DNA of 64,000 nt. Origin: JADLGL01 sp963732865. GTDB taxonomy: Bacteria > Pseudomonadota > Alphaproteobacteria > Rhizobiales > Kaistiaceae. The notes under the pieces are model-generated. The model was not told where the DNA came from. It ran no database searches and saw only the letters and a program-made list of their open reading frames with translations. Below are positions 34,694 to 41,949 of this stretch, piece by piece (the first letter of the stretch is position 1; each line of letters starts with the position of its first letter). The translations under genes and the position numbers were made by a program. The stretch spans positions 700,516 to 764,515 of the forward strand of contig CAVTBC010000001.1 in NCBI GenBank assembly GCA_963732865.1, in the 5' to 3' direction.

Positions 34694-35665
34694 CTACTTC
34701 GACTGCGACCCCGGGTCGACGCGCGCCGGCGCCGGCGGCTCACCACCGCCGACTTTGGCACCCAGCCGCGATGCCATCGCTTCGCTGCGGAAGTCGACAA
34801 CGTCGCCTGCCGTTTCCTCAAAGCCAAGCAGCCCGGCGAGCGCCGGCCCCGTCGGCTCCTTGCCGATCTTCGCACCCGCCCGCGCCGCAAAGGATGCATC
34901 GCGGAAATCGACATCGGCAACATCGTCGAAGCCAAGCAGCTGGCCGCCCGCAAGCGCCGGCCCGGTGTTCTCGACGCCGATCTTCGCGCCGGCCCGCGCC
35001 GCGAAGGACGCATCGCGGAAATCGATGTCGACCATATCGTCGAATCCGAGCAGCTGACCGCCCGCCGGCTCGCCCGGCTCGTCGCCGATCTTCGCGCCAG
35101 CCCGCCCCGCAAAGGACGCGTCGCGGAAATCGACTTCGACCGCATCGTCGAAGCCAAGCAGCTGACCGGCCGCAAGCGCCGGCTCGCCCGGTTCCTTGCC
35201 GATCTTCGCACCGGCCCGCGCCGCAAAGGACGCATCGCGGAAATCGACGTTAGCCCCATCGTCGAAGCCAAGCAGCTGGCCGCTCGCAAGCGCCGGCCCG
35301 ACCGGCTCGCCAACCTTCGCACCGGCGCGCGCCGCGAAGGACGCATCGCGGAAATCGACGTTGGCCGCGTCGTCGAAGCCAAAAAGCTGACCGCTCTCAA
35401 GGGGCGACCCGGTCGGCTCTCCGCCGATCTTCGCACCAGCCCGCGCCGCGAAAGATGCATCGCGGAAATCGACATCAGCCGCATCATCGAAGCCAAAAAG
35501 CCCGGCAAGCGCCAGCCGTTTCGGCTCGAAGCCGATCTTCGCGCCCGTCCGGGCGGCGAATGAGGCATCACGGAAATCGACATCTGTAACATCGCCGAAA
35601 CCGAGAAGCCGTTCGCTCGCGGGCTTGTCGGCCGGTTTGCGCTGGGATGTAAGAACTTGCTTCAT
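34694..35665 (-). CDS. Eight-repeat protein, candidate multi-core RiPP precursor
   Basis: A 323-residue protein with a 19-residue basic leader (MKQVLTSQRKPADKPASER), no signal peptide, and eight repeats starting at residues 20, 56, 94, 131, 169, 205, 243 and 279. Each has LLGFDD (or a variant), a short variable pair, then VDFRDASFAARAGAKIG, then a Gly/Pro/Glu spacer (EPxGPALAGGQ). Near-invariant positions include the Asp pair, D before FRD, S of DASF and K of GAK. The eighth copy is degenerate. It is the first gene of a five-gene operon with an AAGGGGA ribosome site and an upstream promoter. A repeat-rich structural protein is the alternative reading. Confidence 0.75.
   Translation of the reverse strand: MKQVLTSQRKPADKPASERLLGFGDVTDVDFRDASFAARTGAKIGFEPKRLALAGLFGFDDAADVDFRDASFAARAGAKIGGEPTGSPLESGQLFGFDDAANVDFRDASFAARAGAKVGEPVGPALASGQLLGFDDGANVDFRDASFAARAGAKIGKEPGEPALAAGQLLGFDDAVEVDFRDASFAGRAGAKIGDEPGEPAGGQLLGFDDMVDIDFRDASFAARAGAKIGVENTGPALAGGQLLGFDDVADVDFRDASFAARAGAKIGKEPTGPALAGLLGFEETAGDVVDFRSEAMASRLGAKVGGGEPPAPARVDPGSQSK
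34748..35608 (-). repeat. Eight tandem coding repeats of 108-114 bp
   Basis: The repeat spacings are 36, 38, 37, 38, 36, 38 and 36 codons. The coding part for DFRDASFAARAGAKIG is the most constant, while the spacers vary in both length and sequence. All lengths are whole codons, so selection acts on the protein. Confidence 0.9.
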
Positions 35666-35785
35666 AACAGAAATCCCCTTGATGCCATGACGGCCTGCTG
35701 CTGCACTGTGCGCGTCCTGCGACTTGCGTCCAATCGGACCGCCCCCGCCTAGTGCCGAATGAATCGGGCCACGCTAGCACCTTGT

Positions 35786-35819
35786 ATTATATCGTATTAG
35801 GCGCGCCATAGTCGGTCAA
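35786..35819 (-). promoter_or_regulatory. Candidate sigma-70-type promoter of the repeat-protein operon
   Basis: On the minus strand TTGACC (35819-35814) is followed after 17 bases by TACGAT (35796-35791). A perfect TATAAT overlaps the end of this at 35791-35786, but at a 22-base spacing. The tract is a clear AT-rich island about 120 bp upstream of the repeat-protein ATG. Confidence 0.5.
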
Positions 35820-35954
35820 CAGAACACGCGGGACCTGCGAAGGGACCGGCAGACGATGGCTTTTTGGCCACAGCGCGTTGTAAATCGGCGCCCTGCCGTT
35901 TCGACCCGAGGGCCAGACGTGCGACATGAACTCTGCGGTCGAAGGAGGGGTCGA

Positions 35955-36977
35955 ATGCCAACCTTGAGATTTTGGCGAGCAGCGCTGGTTACTTTCGCGA
36001 TGGCGACCGCGATGCTGACGGCGGCGGATGCGCAAGACGCGGCGCCGTTCAGCCTCGAGGGAAAGACGATCCGGATCTTGGTTGCCCAACCGCCCGGGTC
36101 GTCACGCGATCTGGAATCCCGGTTGTTGGCGCAGTATCTTGGCCGCTATCTGCCAGGTAATCCGACATTCGTCGTGCAGAACCTAGACGGCGCGGCCGGG
36201 CTGCGCATGTTGCAGTACGCAACGCAGCTAGATCCCCTGACCGACCTGACGATCCTGTCCTTGCCGAGCGGTTTGCCGTTTCGCGTGCGGACAGGTGAAA
36301 CGCAGGGGCTATTCGATCCGCTCACCGCGAACTGGCTCGGCAGCATACGAGGCAGCGCTATCGTCTGTGTGATGTCGCTCGCGAAGGTCAATTCGGTCCA
36401 AGATATGATCGGACGCGACCTCAATGTTGCGTCGACGAACGCGTCGGGACAGGCGGTCGCGATCTACCGAATGCTCAACCGGACCCTCGGCATGCATCTC
36501 AACATCATTTCCGGATACGACGGGACACCGTTGCAGGTGCTGGCCCTGCAACGCGGCGAGGTGGACGGCCTGTGCAACAACTACGTGTCCTACCGCGAGA
36601 TGCGGCCCGCGGTCGATGACGGGACGGCCCGCATGGCATTTTACATGGACAATGCCCCGCGTGACGATATCGACGCGCCCTATCTGTTTGACCAGCCATT
36701 CGACCCCGACGCACTCGATCTGCTGAAGCGCGCGCTCGCGGCGATCTCGTATAACGGGCCATTCTCAATCCCCGCAGGAGCAGATCCGGCGTTCGTCGCG
36801 CTGATCCAGACGGCGTTCGATGCGGCCGTCGTCGATCCCGAGTTCATCGCGGCCGTCGAAGCGCTCGGCCTCGACTATCACTACCGCAGCGGCGCCGACA
36901 TCGCGGCGGCGGTCGCCGAACTCTTCGCGACGCCTGACGAGATCGTCGCCGAATTGAACGCGCTGATGGCGGAATGA
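35955..36977 (+). CDS. Tripartite tricarboxylate transporter substrate-binding protein (TctC/Bug family)
   Basis: A 340-residue periplasmic binding protein. An AAGGAGGGG ribosome site precedes ATG 35955. The signal peptide ends TAADAQDA. The mature protein has the Bug-family layout: KTIRILVAQPPGSSRDLESR, then VVQNLDGAAGLRMLQYA, and GEVDGLCNNYVSYRE in the second lobe. It captures carboxylates for the TctA/TctB-type permease at 38989-40962. Its stop overlaps the methyltransferase start (ATGA). Confidence 0.88.
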   Translation: MPTLRFWRAALVTFAMATAMLTAADAQDAAPFSLEGKTIRILVAQPPGSSRDLESRLLAQYLGRYLPGNPTFVVQNLDGAAGLRMLQYATQLDPLTDLTILSLPSGLPFRVRTGETQGLFDPLTANWLGSIRGSAIVCVMSLAKVNSVQDMIGRDLNVASTNASGQAVAIYRMLNRTLGMHLNIISGYDGTPLQVLALQRGEVDGLCNNYVSYREMRPAVDDGTARMAFYMDNAPRDDIDAPYLFDQPFDPDALDLLKRALAAISYNGPFSIPAGADPAFVALIQTAFDAAVVDPEFIAAVEALGLDYHYRSGADIAAAVAELFATPDEIVAELNALMAE

Positions 36978-37864
36978 TCGTCGATCAGCCGCTGCCTTTG
37001 ACGTTCCGCTATCCGACGACCACTGGCGAGGATTTGCCGCGTCTTGCGCGGCTGGCCTTTGATCTGTCGGCGATCCACTGCGACGTCTGCCGCAACTATC
37101 ATGTGATGTGGCCGTATCTGCGGTCAATCGGCGCCAATGGGCTTGGGCCGGAATTTGCCTGGCCGATTCAAGTGGAAACTTGCGCCACCGCCGCCGAGGG
37201 CCGGAGCGATGTGCACTGGCTCCTTGCGGGCGCGGCCGACTCAGGTCAGCTGGCCCTCGTGGCGGCTGCGATGGCGCGGGCCGGGACGCCTTTTCGCGCG
37301 ACCGTCGTCGACCGTTGCGCCACGCCGCTCGCACTTTGCACGGCCCACGCCGCAGCGAGGGGAATTGATCTGGAAACGCTGCAGAGCGACCTGATGGAAT
37401 TTGCGCGACCGGAGGCGTTCGACGCCGTCATGCTGCACCACATCCATGCCTTCTTTCCGCTCGAGGAGCGGGCGGCCTTCGTTCGTCATGCAGCGAGTTG
37501 GGTGGCACCGGGAGGAAAGGTGTTCATGACCGCATCGTCCGACGACGGCGACACGCCTCCCCCCGTCCATCCCAATCCGGCCTTCAACAAGTGGCGTGCT
37601 GCGGCCGTCCGTGCCGCCGTTGCCAAGGGTGAACTCGACTTGCCCGAAGATCTGGACACTTTCCTGACGCATATGGAGCAGATGCGCGACCCGCGGCGAA
37701 AGGCGGAGGGACCGCAGGATCTGGACCAGACGAAGGGCTGGTTGGTCGGCGCGGGGTTGGAAATTCTCGAGGTGGTTCCGCTGCCGCCTGCCCAGGAGGA
37801 GGTATTGATCCGAGGAGCCACACGGCAACGCATTATGATTGTGGCGCAGAAACCGCTTCCGTAG
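36974..37864 (+). CDS. SAM-dependent methyltransferase (class I)
   Basis: A 296-residue protein with a class I core: LLAGAADSGQLALVAAAM at the glycine loop (86-92), an acidic strand end TVVDRC near 112, FDAVMLHHIHAFFP as motif IV, and the post-motif VAPGGKVFMTASS. GAADSG departs from the usual GxGxG. The N-terminal CDVCRNYHVMWPYLR may form a substrate lid. The gene is coupled to the binding-protein gene upstream, and its last 32 bp overlap the convergent ATP-grasp gene. The methyl acceptor is unknown; a link with the ATP-grasp or repeat protein is only possible. Confidence 0.8.
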   Translation: MIVDQPLPLTFRYPTTTGEDLPRLARLAFDLSAIHCDVCRNYHVMWPYLRSIGANGLGPEFAWPIQVETCATAAEGRSDVHWLLAGAADSGQLALVAAAMARAGTPFRATVVDRCATPLALCTAHAAARGIDLETLQSDLMEFARPEAFDAVMLHHIHAFFPLEERAAFVRHAASWVAPGGKVFMTASSDDGDTPPPVHPNPAFNKWRAAAVRAAVAKGELDLPEDLDTFLTHMEQMRDPRRKAEGPQDLDQTKGWLVGAGLEILEVVPLPPAQEEVLIRGATRQRIMIVAQKPLP

Positions 37865-38870
37865 CCGGACCATTCACCGCGGGCGCCACGTCCTTTTTTG
37901 CCGATGGTTTGCAGGGGCGAAATATCTGCAGCCGCGGCTCGGGCAACGGGAAAATGATCTTCCGCGGGCCTTCAATTGGCGTGTCGATTGCCGACAGCGC
38001 GGCCAACATTCGGCTACGAAACAACTCCCGGCGATCGGCAAATAGGTCGGCCTTGCCCTGTTCGGCCCATAAGGGTGGGAAGGTCGGGTTGGTGTTGATC
38101 TCGTAAGTCTGCAGTCGGCCATTGACGATGCTATAGTCGATGCGTCCGAAGTCGATGTCGGCGACATCGAAGGCGCGCCGGATGGCGTCGGCATGCGGAA
38201 TTTCGCGAATGAAGTGCTGCACCTCATCGAGGTAAGGGGCGCTGTCTTCGCGCTTGCGCGTGCCGCGCTTCACGTACCAGTCGTTGTGATGGAACAAATG
38301 GTGCGGCACCAGATGGTCGCCCACTTTGAAGACGCCGTATTTGCGGTAGATGCCGTTTTCGTCAGGTTCGGCGCAAAGCTCCACCGCGATCCTACGCTTC
38401 ATCGGCAGGCCGGCGTTGCGGAGCCGACCGATCGCTTCGATCAGTTCGTTCTCGGAGTAGAGCAGCGGCGTGTCCGGTTTCTGGCAATCATCCTCGCTGC
38501 GGATGAAAACCGGGTATGTAGCCGGCATCTCGCCGGAGTCGAGACGATAGGCGGAAAAATCGTTCAGGCCCATTCGCGCAAACTGGCGAAGCAGCGGGTA
38601 GCGTTCCAGCACGCGCGCGGGCCAGTTGAGTATCTTCGCATTTGGCGCGGCCTGCTGGATCAGTCGCGCAACCCCCTCCGCGACTTGTATCTCATAGGCA
38701 GTCAGTCGATCGAAGTCGGTGAAGACATAGTGGCCCACCGGGGCACGCCGAGACGAGAACAGCGAGCAATAGTCAAGGAGCCTGACATCGGCCGCACCAT
38801 GCGAGACCACCTGCTCGGCCACGGTCTTGATGGTGTGCGCGTAGTCATGATGGGTAACGATGTAGATCAT
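37833..38870 (-). CDS. ATP-grasp family ligase-like protein
   Basis: A 345-residue protein. FGRIDYSIVNGRLQTYEINTNPTFPP (about 241-266) contains the ATP-grasp metal-binding pattern EINTNP (257-262), with basic ATP-contact candidates in RRIAVELC (159-166) and KVGDHLVPHHLFHHNDWYVK. Such enzymes join a carboxylate to an amine, thiol or hydroxyl through an acyl phosphate. The family branch is not recognised; it differs from classic D-Ala ligase and RimK. It may act on peptides, and it lies 2.2 kb from the repeat-protein operon, separated by plus-strand genes. The tail past residue 300 is low in complexity. Confidence 0.75.
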   Translation of the reverse strand: MIYIVTHHDYAHTIKTVAEQVVSHGAADVRLLDYCSLFSSRRAPVGHYVFTDFDRLTAYEIQVAEGVARLIQQAAPNAKILNWPARVLERYPLLRQFARMGLNDFSAYRLDSGEMPATYPVFIRSEDDCQKPDTPLLYSENELIEAIGRLRNAGLPMKRRIAVELCAEPDENGIYRKYGVFKVGDHLVPHHLFHHNDWYVKRGTRKREDSAPYLDEVQHFIREIPHADAIRRAFDVADIDFGRIDYSIVNGRLQTYEINTNPTFPPLWAEQGKADLFADRRELFRSRMLAALSAIDTPIEGPRKIIFPLPEPRLQIFRPCKPSAKKDVAPAVNGPATEAVSAPQS

Positions 38871-38988
38871 CGCGCTCGTTCGCTGTCGGATTCGATGGGG
38901 CCTTGCGCCGACCCGGAGGGAGTGGGCTTTGGCGGAAAACTAGAATAGTGAAACGCTACGTAGCCGACAACGCGCGCGGGACCGGTCC

Positions 38989-40962
38989 ATGGAAGCACTG
39001 GCGGGCCTTGCCCTTCTGTTCAAGGGCGCGACGCTGGTCTCCCTGTTCGGCGGCGTTCTCTACGGTCTTCTGATCGGTATCATTCCCGGCATTGGCACCG
39101 GCATGGCGCTGGCGCTGTTGTTGCCGCTGACGCTCACCCTCGACGCTTCGACTGCCCTTGCCGCGATCATCGGGCTGATGGCCGTCAATACAACCTCCGA
39201 CACAATCCCGGCGGTGATGTTTGGCGTGCCCGGCACCGCGGGCGCCGCCGCCACCGTCATCGACGGCTATCCGATGTCGAAACAGGGCCGGACCAAGGAA
39301 GCCCTCGGTGCCGCGTATACGGCCTCTGTAATCGGCGGCGTCTTCGGCGCGATCCTGCTCGGCATTTCCATGCCGGTCGTCGGCACGTTCATTCCCCGAA
39401 TTGGCACACCCGAACTCCTGGCCGTCTGCATTTTCGGCATCAGCTTCGTTTCCGCCGTTTCGGGCCGCAGCGTCCTCAAGGGCATGTCGAGCGCCTTGAT
39501 CGGCATTCTTCTCGCCTTCGTCGGCATCTCCGTCCAGACGGGCGAGTCGCGGTGGACGTTCGGCACACTCTATCTCTGGGACGGTGTCCCGCTCATCCCG
39601 CTGGCGCTCGGCCTGTTCGCCATTCCGGCGATGATCGATTTCATCAACCGGCCGATGCTGGCAGGCGGCGCGGCACCGGGGGCCGAGGGCGACAGCCTTG
39701 GGCGGGGCGTCCGCACCGCCCTCCGCCACTGGCTCCTTATCCTGCGCTCAAGCTGGATCGGCACGGCCCTCGGCGCCGTCCCCGGCATCGGCGTGACGGT
39801 GATCGACTGGATCGCCTATGGCTCGGCGGTGCGGACGTCGCGGGATCCGGAAAAATTCGGCCAGGGCGACATTCGCGGCGTCATCGCCCCGGAAGCCTCT
39901 AACAACGCCAAGGATGGCGGGTCGCTGATCCCCGCTCTATCGCTCGGCATCCCGGGCGGCGCCGGCATGGCGCTGGTCCTCGGCGCTTTCCTGATGCACG
40001 GCATCACGCCCGGACCGGACATGCTCGGTGCGCATCTCGATCTCACCTACATGCTGGTCTGGGGATTGGTGCTGGCCAACATCATCGGCGCCGGTATCTG
40101 CCTCGCCTTCACCCCGCAGCTCGCGCGCCTGCTGGACGTGCCGGCCAAATATCTGGTGCCGTTCATCCTGACGATGGTCATGATGGGAGCATTCCAGGGC
40201 ACGCAAAGCCTCAACGATCTTTGGGAGCTCGTCCTGATCGGCGCGGCGGCCTATTTCATGAAGTCGATCGACTGGCCGCGTCCGCCACTAATCCTGGGAT
40301 TCGTCCTCGGTGATATCATCGAGCGCTACCTCTTCATTTCGGTGCAGGTCTACGACTGGCATTGGCTGCTCCGGCCCGGGGTCATCGTCCTGCTGCTGGC
40401 GGCTGCCTTCGTTCTGTTGCGGCCACTGTTCGGCAAGGTGCGGCGCAACGCGGTTTCGTTTGAGGGCCATGTCGGCAAGGCGACACGAGCGACGTCCATC
40501 GCCACTGCTGTTTTTGCCGCCGTTCTCGCCGCCGCGGTCAGCGCCGGCCTGGTGATCGCATTTGGCTGGAGCCGCGCCGACCGCGTCGGGCCCATCACGG
40601 TCGGCGCAACGGCGCTCGTCTTCCTCCTTGCCATTGTCGTGACATCGGGGGCCGCCGCGATCCGCACGCCCGCCGCCGCGGGTCGACCGGATTTCGGGTC
40701 GACCTCCAGGGGGATCGTCAGCCTCGGGCTGATGACGGGCTACATCGTCCTGGCCGCGCTGATCGGCATGCTGCCAGCCGTGCTCGCCTTCGTGCCGGCG
40801 GTTTTCCTGACGGTGCACCGGCGGCCTGGCTGGGGAATGATCGTGCTGACGGTCGTCACCTTCGCCTTCGCGGTTGGCTTGTTCGAGTGGATTCTCGCCC
40901 TGCCCTGGCCGCGACCGATCTTCCCACAACTACAAAACCTGATCTTCAGCGCCGTGCGCTGA
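38989..40962 (+). CDS. Tripartite tricarboxylate transporter permease, TctA with fused TctB-like domain
   Basis: A 657-residue inner-membrane protein. Residues 1-490 are TctA: FGGVLYGLLIGIIPGIGTGM, NTTSDTIPAVMFGVPGTAG, AVPGIGVTVIDWIAYGSAV and PEASNNAKDGGSLIPALSLG. Residues about 505-650 add four helices resembling the small TctB subunit, normally a separate gene. The fusion would explain why no tctB is seen. The binding protein gene lies 2 kb upstream, separated by the methyltransferase and ATP-grasp genes. Confidence 0.9.
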   Translation: MEALAGLALLFKGATLVSLFGGVLYGLLIGIIPGIGTGMALALLLPLTLTLDASTALAAIIGLMAVNTTSDTIPAVMFGVPGTAGAAATVIDGYPMSKQGRTKEALGAAYTASVIGGVFGAILLGISMPVVGTFIPRIGTPELLAVCIFGISFVSAVSGRSVLKGMSSALIGILLAFVGISVQTGESRWTFGTLYLWDGVPLIPLALGLFAIPAMIDFINRPMLAGGAAPGAEGDSLGRGVRTALRHWLLILRSSWIGTALGAVPGIGVTVIDWIAYGSAVRTSRDPEKFGQGDIRGVIAPEASNNAKDGGSLIPALSLGIPGGAGMALVLGAFLMHGITPGPDMLGAHLDLTYMLVWGLVLANIIGAGICLAFTPQLARLLDVPAKYLVPFILTMVMMGAFQGTQSLNDLWELVLIGAAAYFMKSIDWPRPPLILGFVLGDIIERYLFISVQVYDWHWLLRPGVIVLLLAAAFVLLRPLFGKVRRNAVSFEGHVGKATRATSIATAVFAAVLAAAVSAGLVIAFGWSRADRVGPITVGATALVFLLAIVVTSGAAAIRTPAAAGRPDFGSTSRGIVSLGLMTGYIVLAALIGMLPAVLAFVPAVFLTVHRRPGWGMIVLTVVTFAFAVGLFEWILALPWPRPIFPQLQNLIFSAVR

Positions 40963-40986
40963 TCCGGTTGCGCTGACGGCGGCCGT

Positions 40987-41949
40987 CTAGGCCGGACTCG
41001 GTTCCGCTGCGCAAAGAGCGCCGGTGGCGATCTCGCGCAGTGCCGCGCCCTCGCGAATGAAGAACAGCGTATCGAGGCCGAGGCGCGCCGCCATCGCCGG
41101 CCCCTTCACCTCCCCGAGGACCATCAATGCGGTTGCCCAAGCGTCGGCCGACATGCACTCGTTGGCCAACACGGTGACCGAAGCAACCTGGCTCTGCGAT
41201 GGATGGCCCGTCGCGGGATCGATCGTGTGGGAGAGATCGCTCCCCTCCCAGGTAACCCAATGGCGATAGTCGCCGGACGTCGCGACCGCCCGACCGTTTA
41301 GCTCGATCACGCCGGCGACTTCGCGCGCGGTCCGGTCCGGACGCTCGACGGCAACTGCCCAGGGCACGTCGCCGGGCTTGACGCCGGCGCTCCGCATCTC
41401 GCCGTCGATGGCGACCAGATAGTCGGCGATCCCGGCGGCCTCCAGACAGTGCGCAAGTTGATCGACGCCAAACCCCTTGGCGATGCCGCCGAGGTCGATG
41501 CGGACGGGCTGGCGTTTGCGGAGCCGGGCCCCGCCAAAGTCGAGTTCAAGCAGATCGAACCCGGAACCGCGATGCCTGGACAGCGCTTTGATCAGATCGC
41601 GGTCAGGACGATCACCGCGGGGACCGAAGCCCCACGCGTCCACCATGGCGCCGACGCCGATGTCGAAGGCGCCGTTGCTGGCGCGTCCAATCTCGATCGC
41701 CCGCCGCATGACGGTGGCGAGTTCCGGCGGGATGTCGATCCAAACGCCAGTTGTCGTATTGTTTAACCGGCTAAGGTCGGAGTCCGGTTTCCAGGTCGAC
41801 ATCTGCCAATCGACGACATCGACCATTGCCTGAAGGCGGGCGTGCAGCGCTTCCAGATCGGATCGCGGCGGCGTGTAGAACACCGCCGAGTACCGTGTGC
41901 CCATCGTCGGACCATTCAGCGCATAGCGCTGCATCGCGTCAGTAGACAT
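40987..41949 (-). CDS. FAD:protein FMN transferase (ApbE family)
   Basis: A 320-residue protein. It has LNGPTMGTRYSAVFY, FDIGVGAMVDAWGFGP, IDLGGIAKGFGVDQLA, VAIDGEMRSAG and AVATSGDYRHWVTWEG...SHTIDPATGHP, the ApbE signatures including the Asp and Thr that bind the metal. ApbE attaches FMN covalently to a threonine of target proteins. No lipoprotein signal is visible, so it may be cytoplasmic. The start ATG 41949 overlaps the reductase stop by 11 bp; ATG 41934 is possible. It is the last gene of the flavin module. Confidence 0.9.
   Translation of the reverse strand: MSTDAMQRYALNGPTMGTRYSAVFYTPPRSDLEALHARLQAMVDVVDWQMSTWKPDSDLSRLNNTTTGVWIDIPPELATVMRRAIEIGRASNGAFDIGVGAMVDAWGFGPRGDRPDRDLIKALSRHRGSGFDLLELDFGGARLRKRQPVRIDLGGIAKGFGVDQLAHCLEAAGIADYLVAIDGEMRSAGVKPGDVPWAVAVERPDRTAREVAGVIELNGRAVATSGDYRHWVTWEGSDLSHTIDPATGHPSQSQVASVTVLANECMSADAWATALMVLGEVKGPAMAARLGLDTLFFIREGAALREIATGALCAAEPSPA

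Noticed and set aside
34748..35608. Direct repeats resembling a CRISPR or satellite array
   Set aside because: The repeats are 108-114 bp, lie wholly inside an open frame, change length in whole codons and vary at third positions. They are protein repeats.
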